A DNA stretch of 64,000 nt from Marinomonas shanghaiensis (GCF_003259175.1 NZ_QGOK01000013.1:91202-155201), one strand, 5' to 3'. Positions 16,937 through 25,199 are shown, numbered from the stretch's first letter. Notes: generated from the sequence alone by a model not told the origin. A program made the numbers and translations.

Positions 16937-17937
16937 AACGTTTTATTTATTCCCGCGAAGGCATTTTGAGCATGATTGTGCTGGCGATGTTTTTGGCGGT
17001 GGGCACGATCAGTCCGAACTTCATTAGTGTGTCTAACAGCATCAGTATTTTTAATGATACCTCGATCTTGATCATGTTGGCGTTAGGCCAAATGCTGGTG
17101 ATTTTAACCCGTTGTATTGATTTGTCTGTGGCGGCCAATGTGGCTTTTACCGGCATGGTCGTTGCCATGGTGAATCAATATTTTCCGACCTTGAATATGT
17201 TTGTTTTGATGTTACTCGCGTTGGGGATTGGGGCATTTTTAGGGGCGATTAATGGCTTGTTTGTTTGGTTATTAAAAGTGCCTTCTATTGTGATTACCCT
17301 AGGCACCATGAGTATTTATCGCGGTGCGACCTTTTTGTTGTCAGACGGCGCATGGGTGAATTCTCACCAAATGAGTGAGGCCTTCATTGGTTTGCCTCGA
17401 TATGAAATTCTGTCTATTCCGGTATTAGCCTGGATGGCGATTATCACCATTATATTGGCCTTTTGGGCGATGAAATTCAGTGTGTGGGGGCGCAACTTCT
17501 ATTCGGCTGGTGGCAATCCTATGGCGGCTTTTTATTCTGGTGTGAATGTCGGTAAGGTGCAGTTTTATGCTTTTTTAGTATCCGGTACCTTGGCAGGGTT
17601 GTGTGGTTATTTGTGGGTATCGCGTTTTGCCGTGGCTTACGTGGATGTCGCCAATGGCTTTGAGCTGCAAGTGATCGCAGCGTGTGTGATTGGCGGTGTT
17701 AGCATCGTTGGTGGTTTGGGAACCGTGGTGGGGTGTGTGATTGGCGCCTTGTTTATTGGTGTGGTGAATAACGCTTTGCCTATTATTGGCGTATCGCCTT
17801 TTTGGCAAATGGCCATCTCTGGAGTCGTGATCATCATCGCTGTGGTAGCGAACGCCTCGTCCGACAAAGACAAAGCACGGATTATTCTTCGTAAGCCCGA
17901 GGAGCCAGTTGGCTCCGCGTCGTCGCAATCACATTAA
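16930..17937 (+). CDS. rhaP: Rhamnose ABC transporter permease 1
   Basis: 335 aa, about eight to ten membrane segments, BPD_transp_2 family (RbsC/AraH-like). Family motifs include LALGQMLVILTRCIDLSVAA, PSIVITLGTMSIYRG and ACVIGGVSIVGGLGTVVG. It probably forms the inner-membrane pore as a heterodimer with RhaQ. The ATG lies inside the rhaT end, so translation is likely coupled. Confidence 0.92.
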   Translation: MLKRFIYSREGILSMIVLAMFLAVGTISPNFISVSNSISIFNDTSILIMLALGQMLVILTRCIDLSVAANVAFTGMVVAMVNQYFPTLNMFVLMLLALGIGAFLGAINGLFVWLLKVPSIVITLGTMSIYRGATFLLSDGAWVNSHQMSEAFIGLPRYEILSIPVLAWMAIITIILAFWAMKFSVWGRNFYSAGGNPMAAFYSGVNVGKVQFYAFLVSGTLAGLCGYLWVSRFAVAYVDVANGFELQVIAACVIGGVSIVGGLGTVVGCVIGALFIGVVNNALPIIGVSPFWQMAISGVVIIIAVVANASSDKDKARIILRKPEEPVGSASSQSH

Positions 17938-17953
17938 GAGAAAGAGGCTTTTT

Positions 17954-18967
17954 ATGGACACAATAATAAAAAAATCAGCCACACCAGATGTTTTGTTAAC
18001 CAGTAAGCGACAAGCGCTTTTCCGGTGGGAAAGCTTGCTGATATTGATCATTGTTTTGGTGTGTGTAATGAATTCCTATTTATCACCTTACTTTTTAGAC
18101 CCTTGGAATTTATCAGATGCGACTTTTAACTTTACCGAAAAGGCCCTCATTGCTTTGCCGATGGCGATGCTGATTATTGCCAAGGAAATTGATATTTCCG
18201 TGGCGGCGATTATTTCGCTTTCCAGTACGCTAATGGGACTGGTGGCGCAAATGGGCGCACCCGTGTATGTGGTGGCGTGCGTTGGTATTTTGGTTGGCGC
18301 TGGTTGTGGTTTGTTTAATGGTGCTTTGGTAACAGGTTTTAAGATCCCCTCTATTGTGGTGACAATCGGCACCATGAGTTTATTTCGTGGTATCAGTTAT
18401 GTCTTATTGGGCGATCAGGTGGTACGTGATTATCCTGCTGGTTTTGAGTTTTTTGGTCAGGGCTACGTTTACTGGGTATTCTCGTTTGAACTGGTTCTAT
18501 TTGTCTTTTTTGGCTTGGTGTTTTATTGGCTATTGCATCGCACTAAATTTGGTCGTTATACCTACGCGATAGGTAATAACCCCACAGCGTCTTATTACTC
18601 AGGTATTAAAGTCAATAAACATCGTTTGATCTTGTTTACCCTAGTTGGTGTGATGTCTGGTATTGCTTCAGTGTTGCTTACGTCACGTTTGGGCAGCACA
18701 CGTCCGAGTATTGCTACGGGGTGGGAGCTAAGCATCATCACTATGGTGGTATTGGGCGGTGTGAGCATTCTTGGTGGTAGCGGCACCATTGGTGGCGTGG
18801 TGTTGGCGGTGATTCTAATGGGCTTGGTGACCTTCGGCATGGGCTTGTTGAATATTCCTGGCATTGTGATGACCATTATTGTTGGTGTGATGCTGATCAC
18901 GGTAGTGAGTCTACCGATACTCATTACTCTCTATAAAAATAAAAGCAAAAAGGCAAAAGCGCTATGA
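17954..18967 (+). CDS. rhaQ: Rhamnose ABC transporter permease 2
   Basis: 337 aa, same family as the preceding gene (LIIAKEIDISVAAIISLSST, PSIVVTIGTMSLFRG, VVLGGVSILGGSGTIGG). The start is taken as ATG 17954 with GAGAAAGAGG just before it; an in-frame TTG at 17909 would lie inside rhaP. Sixteen bases separate it from rhaP. It ends in ATGA, shared with the next gene. Confidence 0.92.
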   Translation: MDTIIKKSATPDVLLTSKRQALFRWESLLILIIVLVCVMNSYLSPYFLDPWNLSDATFNFTEKALIALPMAMLIIAKEIDISVAAIISLSSTLMGLVAQMGAPVYVVACVGILVGAGCGLFNGALVTGFKIPSIVVTIGTMSLFRGISYVLLGDQVVRDYPAGFEFFGQGYVYWVFSFELVLFVFFGLVFYWLLHRTKFGRYTYAIGNNPTASYYSGIKVNKHRLILFTLVGVMSGIASVLLTSRLGSTRPSIATGWELSIITMVVLGGVSILGGSGTIGGVVLAVILMGLVTFGMGLLNIPGIVMTIIVGVMLITVVSLPILITLYKNKSKKAKAL

Positions 18968-20673
18968 GATACGCCTCAGTCATGTACTTACACAAAGGCT
19001 GTGAAGAAGAATACAAAAAACGTCATGATGAACTCTGGCCAGAGCTTGCTGAGCACCTTAAGCAACATGGCATCCGCAATTATTATATTCACTTGGATGC
19101 TAATGAGAGTGATCGAAACGCAAACCGACTGTATGCCACCTTTGACGCAGACGATCTGGATGCGAAAGCATTAGCCGCTCATCCTGTCATGCAGCGCTGG
19201 TGGGAATACATGGCGGACATCATGGAAACCAAAACCCCATCGTTTGAGCCCGTTGCCGATGCCTTGCAAGAAGTGTTTCGCTTTAATGTGTTGCAACCTG
19301 ATAAAACACGCGTAGTGGCGGTGTTAGACATAGGTAAAACCAACATTAAAATCTGTCTGATGGATGGGCAAACTGGTGCCTTATTGCAGATCGCTAAACG
19401 AGTTAATGGTGTGATTGATGCGCAGCCATATCCTCACGTGGATGTGGATTCTATTTGGCAATGGATCAAAGATACGCTGACCGATTTAGCTCAGCGCTAT
19501 TTTATTGCCAGCATTGCGATTACCACGCATGGCGCGACGATTGCCTGCATGAAGGGCGACAAACTCGCCTTGCCGATTTTGGATTACGAATACGATGGTG
19601 TGTCTGAGTCAAAAGAAGAATACGACGCTGCACGCCCAGATTTTAGTGAATCGTTTAGTCCTCGATTGCCACAAGGATTAAATTTGGGCGCACAACTATT
19701 TTGGCAGCAAAAACGCTTTCCTGATGAGTTTTCTGAGGTCGACTCGTTACTTTTGTATCCGCAATATTGGGGTTATAAGCTCAGTGGCAACAAGGCGACA
19801 GAGGTGACCTCGTTAGGCTGTCACACCGATCTGTGGAATCCGACCAGCTGTCAGTTTTCTACTTTTTGTGAGCAACAAAAGTGGGCGGAGCGCTTTCCCG
19901 AAGTCATGGAAACGGGCGCAAAACTGGGCACCATTTTGCCAGACTTAGCCAGAGAAATTGGCTTGCCGCCGAGTTGTGTTATTTTCAACGGCATACACGA
20001 TTCCAACGCTTCGTTGGTGCCTTATATTGGGCAACCGATGGAAAAACTCACTGTGGTGTCTAGCGGCACTTGGACGGTGATTGCCACCATCAATGGCAAG
20101 CTGGATTCATTACAAGAAGACAAAGACATGCTCGCTAATGTGGATGCTCTTGGCCGCGCTACACCGACGATTCGCTTTATGGGCGGACGAGAATGGGAGC
20201 AACTGCGCAGCGACAGCAAAGCCACCTTGAGCGACGTGAGCTTTATCCTTGAGCACGGTATTTTAGCGATACCCGCCTTTGCCAAAGGTGGCGGGCCATT
20301 TGCCCATTGCGAAGGTCGCATTATTAACCGTGGTGTGGAATTAACCTCCGCCCAGCAGTCTGCTTTGGCGGATGTGTATGTGGCCTTGATGACGGATTAT
20401 TGTCTGGATCTGATGGACAGCAGCGATACCGTGATTGTCGAAGGGGCATTCAGTAATAACCTCAACTTCCTCACCTTATTGGCTTGTATGCGCAGCCAAA
20501 ACGAAATTTACGCCTCCCGCGATGTCACCGGCACCTCCGGCGGCGCAGCCTTGCTGTCTAACAAAAGCTTAAAGCTAAAAGGCCGTCTCAGCCTTGCTCT
20601 ATGTGATGCGCAAATAAAACCACTGCTGAACCTGTATCGTCAGCAATGGCGGGATTTAGTGGGGGAGTTGTAG
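18964..20673 (+). CDS. Fused L-rhamnose mutarotase and L-rhamnulokinase
   Basis: 569 aa with two functions in one frame. Residues 1-108 match L-rhamnose mutarotase (RhaM/RhaU): EEYKKRHDELWPEL with the catalytic-type His21, HGIRNYYIHLD, QRWWEYMADIM and the ending LQEVFRF. That is the whole of a normal mutarotase (about 104 aa). After a linker of about eight residues, a FGGY/RhaK-type sugar kinase begins (VVAVLDIGKTNIKICLMDG), with GTWTV and the late GTSGGAALL. In rhizobia rhaU and rhaK are separate neighbouring genes; here no stop or start divides them. It would interconvert rhamnose anomers for the isomerase and phosphorylate rhamnulose. Overlaps rhaQ by four bases; last gene of the operon. 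Confidence 0.9.
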   Translation: MRYASVMYLHKGCEEEYKKRHDELWPELAEHLKQHGIRNYYIHLDANESDRNANRLYATFDADDLDAKALAAHPVMQRWWEYMADIMETKTPSFEPVADALQEVFRFNVLQPDKTRVVAVLDIGKTNIKICLMDGQTGALLQIAKRVNGVIDAQPYPHVDVDSIWQWIKDTLTDLAQRYFIASIAITTHGATIACMKGDKLALPILDYEYDGVSESKEEYDAARPDFSESFSPRLPQGLNLGAQLFWQQKRFPDEFSEVDSLLLYPQYWGYKLSGNKATEVTSLGCHTDLWNPTSCQFSTFCEQQKWAERFPEVMETGAKLGTILPDLAREIGLPPSCVIFNGIHDSNASLVPYIGQPMEKLTVVSSGTWTVIATINGKLDSLQEDKDMLANVDALGRATPTIRFMGGREWEQLRSDSKATLSDVSFILEHGILAIPAFAKGGGPFAHCEGRIINRGVELTSAQQSALADVYVALMTDYCLDLMDSSDTVIVEGAFSNNLNFLTLLACMRSQNEIYASRDVTGTSGGAALLSNKSLKLKGRLSLALCDAQIKPLLNLYRQQWRDLVGEL

Positions 20674-20710
20674 TTTTCGCTAAATTTAATTCGGCTGTAA
20701 AAAACTATTA

Positions 20711-20770
20711 ACAACGTCTCACACCGACAATGGCGCGAACTCTTCATGAGGCGTTGTATGTGATTTTTTT
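20711..20770 (+). terminator. Likely terminator of the rhaSTPQ-UK operon
   Basis: ACAACGTCTCA (20711-20721) pairs with TGAGGCGTTGT (20747-20757) with one G-U pair. Seven Ts follow at 20764-20770. The loop is long (25 bases), so strength is uncertain. Confidence 0.5.
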
Positions 20771-20791
20771 ATAGTTTTGTAGATGGAAACA

Positions 20792-21067
20792 TTAAACCAA
20801 ACGTATTTCTAATTTTTTCCCCAGAGCGGTAGCGAAACGTTCAAGAGTCGATAGCTTTACATCATCAGAGTGGTTTTCAATACGAGAGATGGCGCTTTTT
20901 TGAGTATGCAGTTTTAACGCTAATTCATCTTGTGTTAACCCTGCACTTTTTCGCGCTTCTTTGAGCAATACACCAAATTTAAAGGCTTGATAACCCTCGT
21001 CGTAACCGTCATTAAAATTTTTATTGACCGCTTTGCGGTCTGCTAAATACTTTTTTAAATCACTCAT
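20792..21067 (-). CDS. higA: XRE-family antitoxin (HigA-like)
   Basis: 91 aa. The N-terminal stretch (FNDGYDEGYQAFKFGVLLKE) leads into a Cro/C1 helix-turn-helix (ARKSAGLTQDELALKLHT, then KSAISRIENHSDDVKLSTLE). This is the layout of HigA antitoxins paired with Gp49/HigB toxins. Upstream there is only a 31-codon toxin-like fragment, so the antitoxin appears to have outlived its partner. The gene itself looks intact and probably still binds its own promoter. The symbol is by family resemblance. Confidence 0.8.
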   Translation of the reverse strand: MSDLKKYLADRKAVNKNFNDGYDEGYQAFKFGVLLKEARKSAGLTQDELALKLHTQKSAISRIENHSDDVKLSTLERFATALGKKLEIRLV

Positions 21068-21155
21068 GTTTTTTCCTCGAAATAAGGTCTGCTATTGGCG
21101 ACTTGCCATCTTCCGTGATGTAAAAATTTAATTCCTCATACCCAAATATTAACAC
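21060..21155 (-). pseudogene. Remnant of a HigB-type toxin (N-terminal piece only)
   Basis: Just upstream of the antitoxin and overlapping its first bases, a short frame (GTG at 21155, TGA at 21060) reads LIFGYEELNFYITEDGKSPI and then ADLISRKKHE before the stop. The pattern FYITEDGKSPIADLI is like the start of Gp49/HigB toxins, where an aromatic-rich strand is followed by DGkxPvxdfl. The remaining 70 or so residues with the catalytic part are missing. The simplest reading is an internal deletion joining the toxin start to the antitoxin gene. The fragment is short, so homology is tentative. Confidence 0.5.
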
Positions 21156-21156
21156 T

Positions 21157-21201
21157 AAGGTGAACTTTTACGAGAATGAATGTTTACATGTAAGTTAACT
21201 T
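21157..21201. promoter_or_regulatory. Candidate HigA operators: two similar boxes
   Basis: The perfect palindrome AAGTTAACTT (21192-21201) and the related AAGGTGAACTTTTA (21157-21170) lie upstream of the toxin remnant. Paired near-palindromes are usual for HigA self-repression. Confidence 0.4.
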
Positions 21202-21290
21202 TATGAGGGTTGGGGTAAGGGTAATTTGACTCGATAGGATAATTAGAGAAGAGAGTGTCTTGTGTATTTTGATGCAATCGCTACAATAAA

Positions 21291-21306
21291 TGTTGCAGTT
21301 GCAACA
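21291..21306. promoter_or_regulatory. Perfect palindrome operator of the Xre-RES pair
   Basis: TGTTGCAGTTGCAACA has perfect 7-base arms around GT. It ends 15 bases before the antitoxin ATG and just before GGAGG. It is well placed for the antitoxin's helix-turn-helix to bind and block the promoter or ribosome site. Confidence 0.6.
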
Positions 21307-21321
21307 TAATTCGGAGGCACT

Positions 21322-21768
21322 ATGACAATTCGAGCGTTTAAACCTAGTAAAAAAGAAAAAGTAGGGCTTCTGTCTGCATTGGCGCTGTCTAATGATCCAG
21401 TGAGTGCGTCAAATCAATTGGCAGAAGGGTTTGACTTTGCTTTTATTGGACGCATTGTAAAACAAGCTCAAATCAAGCAGATCACCGTGATGAAAGCGGC
21501 AGGAATTGACCGAGGGACGTTGAGCCGCCACACAAGAGCGCGTACAAAATGGACGGGGGCTTCTGCCGTCAAAGTCTATAACGCTGCTCGAATCATTGAT
21601 GCCACATTAAATTTGTTTGATCAAGATAAACAAAAGGCAGAAAACTGGCTAAATACACCAGCCATTGCTCTCGGTGGTATAAGCCCTGCTGATTACGCGA
21701 GATATCCGTTAGGGCAAGAAGCGGTGATAGACCTTATCGGTAGAATTAAACATGGGGTTATCATCTAA
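21322..21768 (+). CDS. Xre/ParS-type antitoxin with DUF2384 domain
   Basis: 148 aa. The middle has an Xre-like helix-turn-helix (KQITVMKAAGIDRGTLSRHT). The C-terminal part is the DUF2384/MbcA-ParS toxin-binding domain (NAARIIDATLNLF, AENWLNTPAIALGG, DYARYPLGQEAVIDLIGRI). It should neutralise the RES toxin next door and repress the operon through the palindrome upstream. GGAGG precedes the ATG. The stop overlaps the toxin start by one base (TAATG). Confidence 0.88.
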   Translation: MTIRAFKPSKKEKVGLLSALALSNDPVSASNQLAEGFDFAFIGRIVKQAQIKQITVMKAAGIDRGTLSRHTRARTKWTGASAVKVYNAARIIDATLNLFDQDKQKAENWLNTPAIALGGISPADYARYPLGQEAVIDLIGRIKHGVII

Positions 21769-22229
21769 TGAAGCTCTATCGTTTGTGCAAAATGGAGTTT
21801 GCTGATACTGCGTTTGATGGTTATGGCGCAAGAACTTATGGTGGTCGCTGGAACCCCAAAGGGTTGGATTGCGTTTATTTAGGTGAATCAAAATCTGTCT
21901 GTCTACTTGAAACGGTGGCGCATTTGACTGACGCAAAAGCCTTAGATCAGTACGCGATGTTGTCCATCGATGTTCCAGAAGAGTTGATTATGGCGTTTCA
22001 AGAGAGTGATCTACCGGAAAATTGGAGAGATTATCCAGCACCGCAAGAGTTAGCTGACATGGGGGCGGAATGGCTTGAGAATGTTGAAAGCCTTGTTTTA
22101 TTGGTGCCCAGTGTTATATCGGGTGACTTTTGTGCGTTACTAAATCCGAGACACCCCCAATGTCGAGAATTTACATCGATTGCTCAACGAGTCGCGTTTT
22201 CTATCGATCCAAGATTAGCTCCACGTTAG
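21768..22229 (+). CDS. RES-domain toxin
   Basis: 153 aa, complete RES family protein. Characterised RES toxins break down cellular NAD+, and the related ParT modifies PRPP synthetase. Motifs include YRLCKMEFADTAFDGYGA, ARTYGGRWNPKG with conserved Arg residues, and VYLGESKSVCLLE with Tyr and Glu of the active cleft. LVLLVPSVISGDFCALLNP supplies the late serine and asparagine. No truncation is seen, so this second pair appears functional, unlike the HigBA remnant beside it. Confidence 0.88.
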   Translation: MKLYRLCKMEFADTAFDGYGARTYGGRWNPKGLDCVYLGESKSVCLLETVAHLTDAKALDQYAMLSIDVPEELIMAFQESDLPENWRDYPAPQELADMGAEWLENVESLVLLVPSVISGDFCALLNPRHPQCREFTSIAQRVAFSIDPRLAPR

Positions 22230-22267
22230 TTGTAGCAGAGCAAATCTATTAATTAATATGTCGAAGA

Positions 22268-23416
22268 CTAAGACCGAAATCGCAGGTTTTCTCTATTGAG
22301 TTGATCAATCGATGTTTTGCCCATGAGTTTCATGTCCCGTTCGAGTTCGGCTTTCATCAGTCCAAGTGCGCGTTCGACACCAGGTTGTCCAGCGGCGGCG
22401 AGTGGATACAAGTACATGCGGCCGATGCCGACGGCTTTGGCGCCAAGAGATAAAGCTTTGAGCACGTGAGTACCGCGTTGCACGCCGCTGTCGAATATCA
22501 CGTCGATTTCGTCACCTACTTCATCGACGATTTCTGCGAGCTGATCGAAGGAGCTGCGGGAGCCATCAAGCTGGCGACCGCCATGATTGGAAATGATGAT
22601 GCCAGTGCAGCCAATCTCTACTGCTTTGCGGGCGTCTTCTCGGCTCATGATGCCTTTTAAGCAGAACTGGCCGTCCCAGAATTTCACCATTTCCGCCACG
22701 TCATCCCAGTTCATCGATGGGTCGAGCATGTTGGTAAAATAGTCTCCAATGGAAGTCGCGCCAGAACCCATGTCGATGTGCTCTTCAAGTTGTGGCAAAC
22801 GGAATTTTTCATGAGTCACGTAGTTAATGCCCCACATAGGCTTAAGAACGAATTGCATTATGCCTTTTAGGTTCAATTTAAAGGGGATTGCAAAGCCAGT
22901 GCGAAGGTCGCGTTCTCGGTTGCCGCCAGTAATGGAATCCACCGTCAGCATCATCACTTGTATGCCAGAGTCTTTGGCGCGTTGCATCATGGCGCGGTTC
23001 AGTTCGCGGTCTCTATGGAAGTAAAACTGATAGACCTGAGGGGTAGTGGTTTGCTTGGCGATCTCTTCCATGCTCACGGTGCCAAGGGATGACACCCCAA
23101 ACATGGTGCCGTATTTTTCCGCGGCACCAGCAACGGCTCTTTCACCGTCATGATGAAATAAGCGTTGTAATGCGGTTGGTGAGCAATATATGGGCAGCGC
23201 GAGCTTTTGTCCCATCACAGTGACAGATAAGTCCACTTCTTTTACGCCAGTCAGGACGCTGGGCACAAGGTCACAGGTTTCAAAGGCCGCGGTGTTGCGT
23301 CGATAAGTTGTCTCATCATCGGCACCGCCGTCAATATAATTGAAGATCGGCCCTGGCAGGCGTTTTTTGGCTAAGGTGCGAAAGTCTTGGAAATTGTGGC
23401 AATCTTTGAGACGCAT
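22268..23416 (-). CDS. lldD: FMN-dependent L-lactate dehydrogenase / alpha-hydroxyacid oxidase
   Basis: 382 aa TIM-barrel flavoenzyme. The active-site motif SNHGGRQLDGSRSS with the catalytic histidine lies in the last third, and the flavin site (SPTALQRLFHHDGERA, VSSLGTVSMEEI) is intact. It oxidises L-2-hydroxyacids, most likely L-lactate to pyruvate, passing electrons to the respiratory chain. The RhaD dehydrogenase domain produces L-lactate, so this gene beside the rha locus completes the pathway, by inference. AAAGGAG precedes the ATG. It is divergent from a LysR gene. Related enzymes for mandelate or glycolate cannot be excluded. Confidence 0.85.
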   Translation of the reverse strand: MRLKDCHNFQDFRTLAKKRLPGPIFNYIDGGADDETTYRRNTAAFETCDLVPSVLTGVKEVDLSVTVMGQKLALPIYCSPTALQRLFHHDGERAVAGAAEKYGTMFGVSSLGTVSMEEIAKQTTTPQVYQFYFHRDRELNRAMMQRAKDSGIQVMMLTVDSITGGNRERDLRTGFAIPFKLNLKGIMQFVLKPMWGINYVTHEKFRLPQLEEHIDMGSGATSIGDYFTNMLDPSMNWDDVAEMVKFWDGQFCLKGIMSREDARKAVEIGCTGIIISNHGGRQLDGSRSSFDQLAEIVDEVGDEIDVIFDSGVQRGTHVLKALSLGAKAVGIGRMYLYPLAAAGQPGVERALGLMKAELERDMKLMGKTSIDQLNRENLRFRS

Positions 23417-23533
23417 GGATTTTTGCTCCTTTTATTGTATGTGTTCACTATAGTCTTAGTTTTATTTGCGATAAATACGACATAAACTAATAAACTCTTT
23501 CTCAAAACAACTTAATGAAATGGAGCCTTATCG

Positions 23534-24433
23534 TTGAACGCTACTGATCTAACACTGTTCGTTCATGTTGCCGACTCGGGATCTTTTAATAAAGCGGCCG
23601 AATTAGCTGGCCTTTCAACACCGGCACTGAGTAAACGCATTAGTAAGCTTGAACAAGACCTTGGTGCGCAGTTGATTCATCGCACCACAAGGCGGCTCAG
23701 TTTGACCGAAGCGGGGGAGAGTTTGTATGTCCATGCGAAAAATATAGAAGGCCAAGTCAGCGATGCGATTGCCTCTGTGTCAGCCTTTAGCCAAGGTTTA
23801 ACGGGGACGATTAAAATGTCGGTACCGACTATTTCCGGTGAGTTGTTACTGGCCGAAGCCATTGCCGAATTTTGTCAAAAATATCCCAATATCAGTGTGG
23901 ATATGCGCCTTGAAAACGATTTTGTCGATCTTGTGGGAGAAGGACTCGATCTGGCCATTCGCACCGGTAAGTTGGAAGATTCTAGTTTGATCGCTAAGCC
24001 TTTAATCCAGTCCAATTGGATTGTCTGTTGCTCACCAAGCTATCTTGAGACACAGGGTGAAGTCAATGATCTAGAGGCGCTGAAAGACCATAATTGTTTG
24101 GCCTATACCTACCAAGCCCAAGGTTCGTTTGATTGGCGTTTTACTCGAAATGGCATTGAAGAAAGTGTGCGAATTAGCGGTAGTTTCGCCACGAATAACG
24201 CCCAAGCATTGCGCAAGGCGGCTTTGGCGGGGTTCGGGATTGTCTATGTGCCGCGCTGCTGCGTGTATGAAGATCTACAGCAAGGCAAGCTGGTCGCTAT
24301 TTTGACGGATTACCAACCGCGGCGGCTGGGGGTTTACGCCATTTACCCTTTTACAAAATACTTGCCAGAAAAGCTTCGTTTATTGATAGAGCATATCAAG
24401 CAGGCGTATCAGAATAAGAAAGAATATTTTTGA
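23534..24433 (+). CDS. LysR-family transcription regulator
   Basis: 299 aa. N-terminal winged helix (DLTLFVHVADSGSFNKAAEL, STPALSKRISKLEQDLGAQL) and a C-terminal effector domain of the DsdC/CrgA-like type (DLAIRTGKLEDSSLIAKPL). The start is TTG at 23534 with GGAG eight bases before it. It is divergent from lldD across a 117-base gap, the usual arrangement for a LysR protein controlling its neighbour, so it may respond to lactate. Confidence 0.87.
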   Translation: MNATDLTLFVHVADSGSFNKAAELAGLSTPALSKRISKLEQDLGAQLIHRTTRRLSLTEAGESLYVHAKNIEGQVSDAIASVSAFSQGLTGTIKMSVPTISGELLLAEAIAEFCQKYPNISVDMRLENDFVDLVGEGLDLAIRTGKLEDSSLIAKPLIQSNWIVCCSPSYLETQGEVNDLEALKDHNCLAYTYQAQGSFDWRFTRNGIEESVRISGSFATNNAQALRKAALAGFGIVYVPRCCVYEDLQQGKLVAILTDYQPRRLGVYAIYPFTKYLPEKLRLLIEHIKQAYQNKKEYF

Positions 24434-24473
24434 TAGGATGGTGAAAGAAAGTCTAGATGAGCGTTTATTTTCT

Positions 24474-24501
24474 AGTTATGATGCTAAATTACATCATAAC
24501 T
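24474..24501. promoter_or_regulatory. ParD operator palindrome
   Basis: AGTTATGATG (24474-24483) and CATCATAACT (24492-24501) form perfect 10-base inverted arms around an 8-base spacer. The element ends 20 bases before the parD ATG. Ribbon-helix-helix antitoxins bind such paired half-sites to repress their own operon. Confidence 0.65.
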
Positions 24502-24521
24502 GCATCATGAGGTGTATTGAG

Positions 24522-24779
24522 ATGACCAGAGCCAGTATTTCCATTACAGAGCCTAATGCCGAATGGCTTCAGTCTCAAATTGACAGCAAAGAGTTTTCCA
24601 GTCGTAGTGATGTCATTAACGATCTCATTCGTAAAGCGCGTCAAAAAGAAAATGAAAATAGTATCGAGGAGCTTCGTTCTGCATTAATTGCTGGCGAAAA
24701 AAGTGGCTTAAGCCTGAAAACACCAGAGGAGATTATCCAAACCGTGATGGATAAGCACCGAGAAAATGATAGCTTATAA
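24522..24779 (+). CDS. parD: ParD-type antitoxin (ribbon-helix-helix)
   Basis: 85 aa using the ATG at 24522, which has GAGGTG eight bases upstream; the frame is open back to 24438 but the operator lies in that stretch. The N-terminal ARSISITEP-like strand reads TRASISITEPNAEWLQSQID, followed by SRSDVINDLIRKARQKE, the RHH fold of ParD/CopG antitoxins. The C-terminal half is the disordered toxin-binding part. Overlaps parE by 14 bases. Confidence 0.88.
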   Translation: MTRASISITEPNAEWLQSQIDSKEFSSRSDVINDLIRKARQKENENSIEELRSALIAGEKSGLSLKTPEEIIQTVMDKHRENDSL

Positions 24780-25053
24780 ACTATCAGAAGCGGCAGCTGA
24801 AGACTTCGAGGCAATTTTCGAGTTTGGTATTGAACAGTTTGGTCTGTCCAAAGCATTAGATTATCAGCTTGGCATGAAAAAACGTTTTGATGCTATTGCT
24901 TATCAACCAAAACAGTACCCAGCCATTAATCACATTCGTTTAGGGTACTTCCGTAGTGTTTACGGCTCACATTCGATTTACTACCGTTTAGATAAGGAAC
25001 ATATCTTAATTGTACGTATTTTAGGGAAGCAGGATATAAAAACGGAACTTTAA
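24766..25053 (+). CDS. parE: ParE/RelE-superfamily toxin
   Basis: 95 aa. Compact ParE fold: YKLSEAAAEDFEAIFEFGIE helix, then RFDAIAYQPKQYPAINHIRLG and the C-terminal strands YFRSVYGSHSIYYRL and LIVRILGKQD. ParE proteins poison DNA gyrase; other superfamily members cut mRNA, so the target is inferred from the ParD partner. Complete length with no broken motif seen. Confidence 0.88.
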   Translation: MIAYKLSEAAAEDFEAIFEFGIEQFGLSKALDYQLGMKKRFDAIAYQPKQYPAINHIRLGYFRSVYGSHSIYYRLDKEHILIVRILGKQDIKTEL

Positions 25054-25199
25054 AGAAGTGAAGTGGTAAGTAAAAAGACAGTCGACTTACTTAAGTTCAA
25101 CCGCAATACTTTTAGCCAGCTGCTTAAGTGAAGAGGCTTTCCATTTGGCTGTTTTGTCCTTATTCTTAATTTTTTAGTGGTTTTACGATAGGAGCACTT

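Noticed and set aside
17909..17953. Earlier TTG start for rhaQ
   Set aside because: Lies inside rhaP, and the ATG at 17954 has a good ribosome site.
25087..25172. Leftward 25-codon frame (KDKTAKWKASSLKQLAKSIA)
   Set aside because: No start codon, too short, and no recognisable homology. It may be a decayed gene end, but there is not enough to call it.
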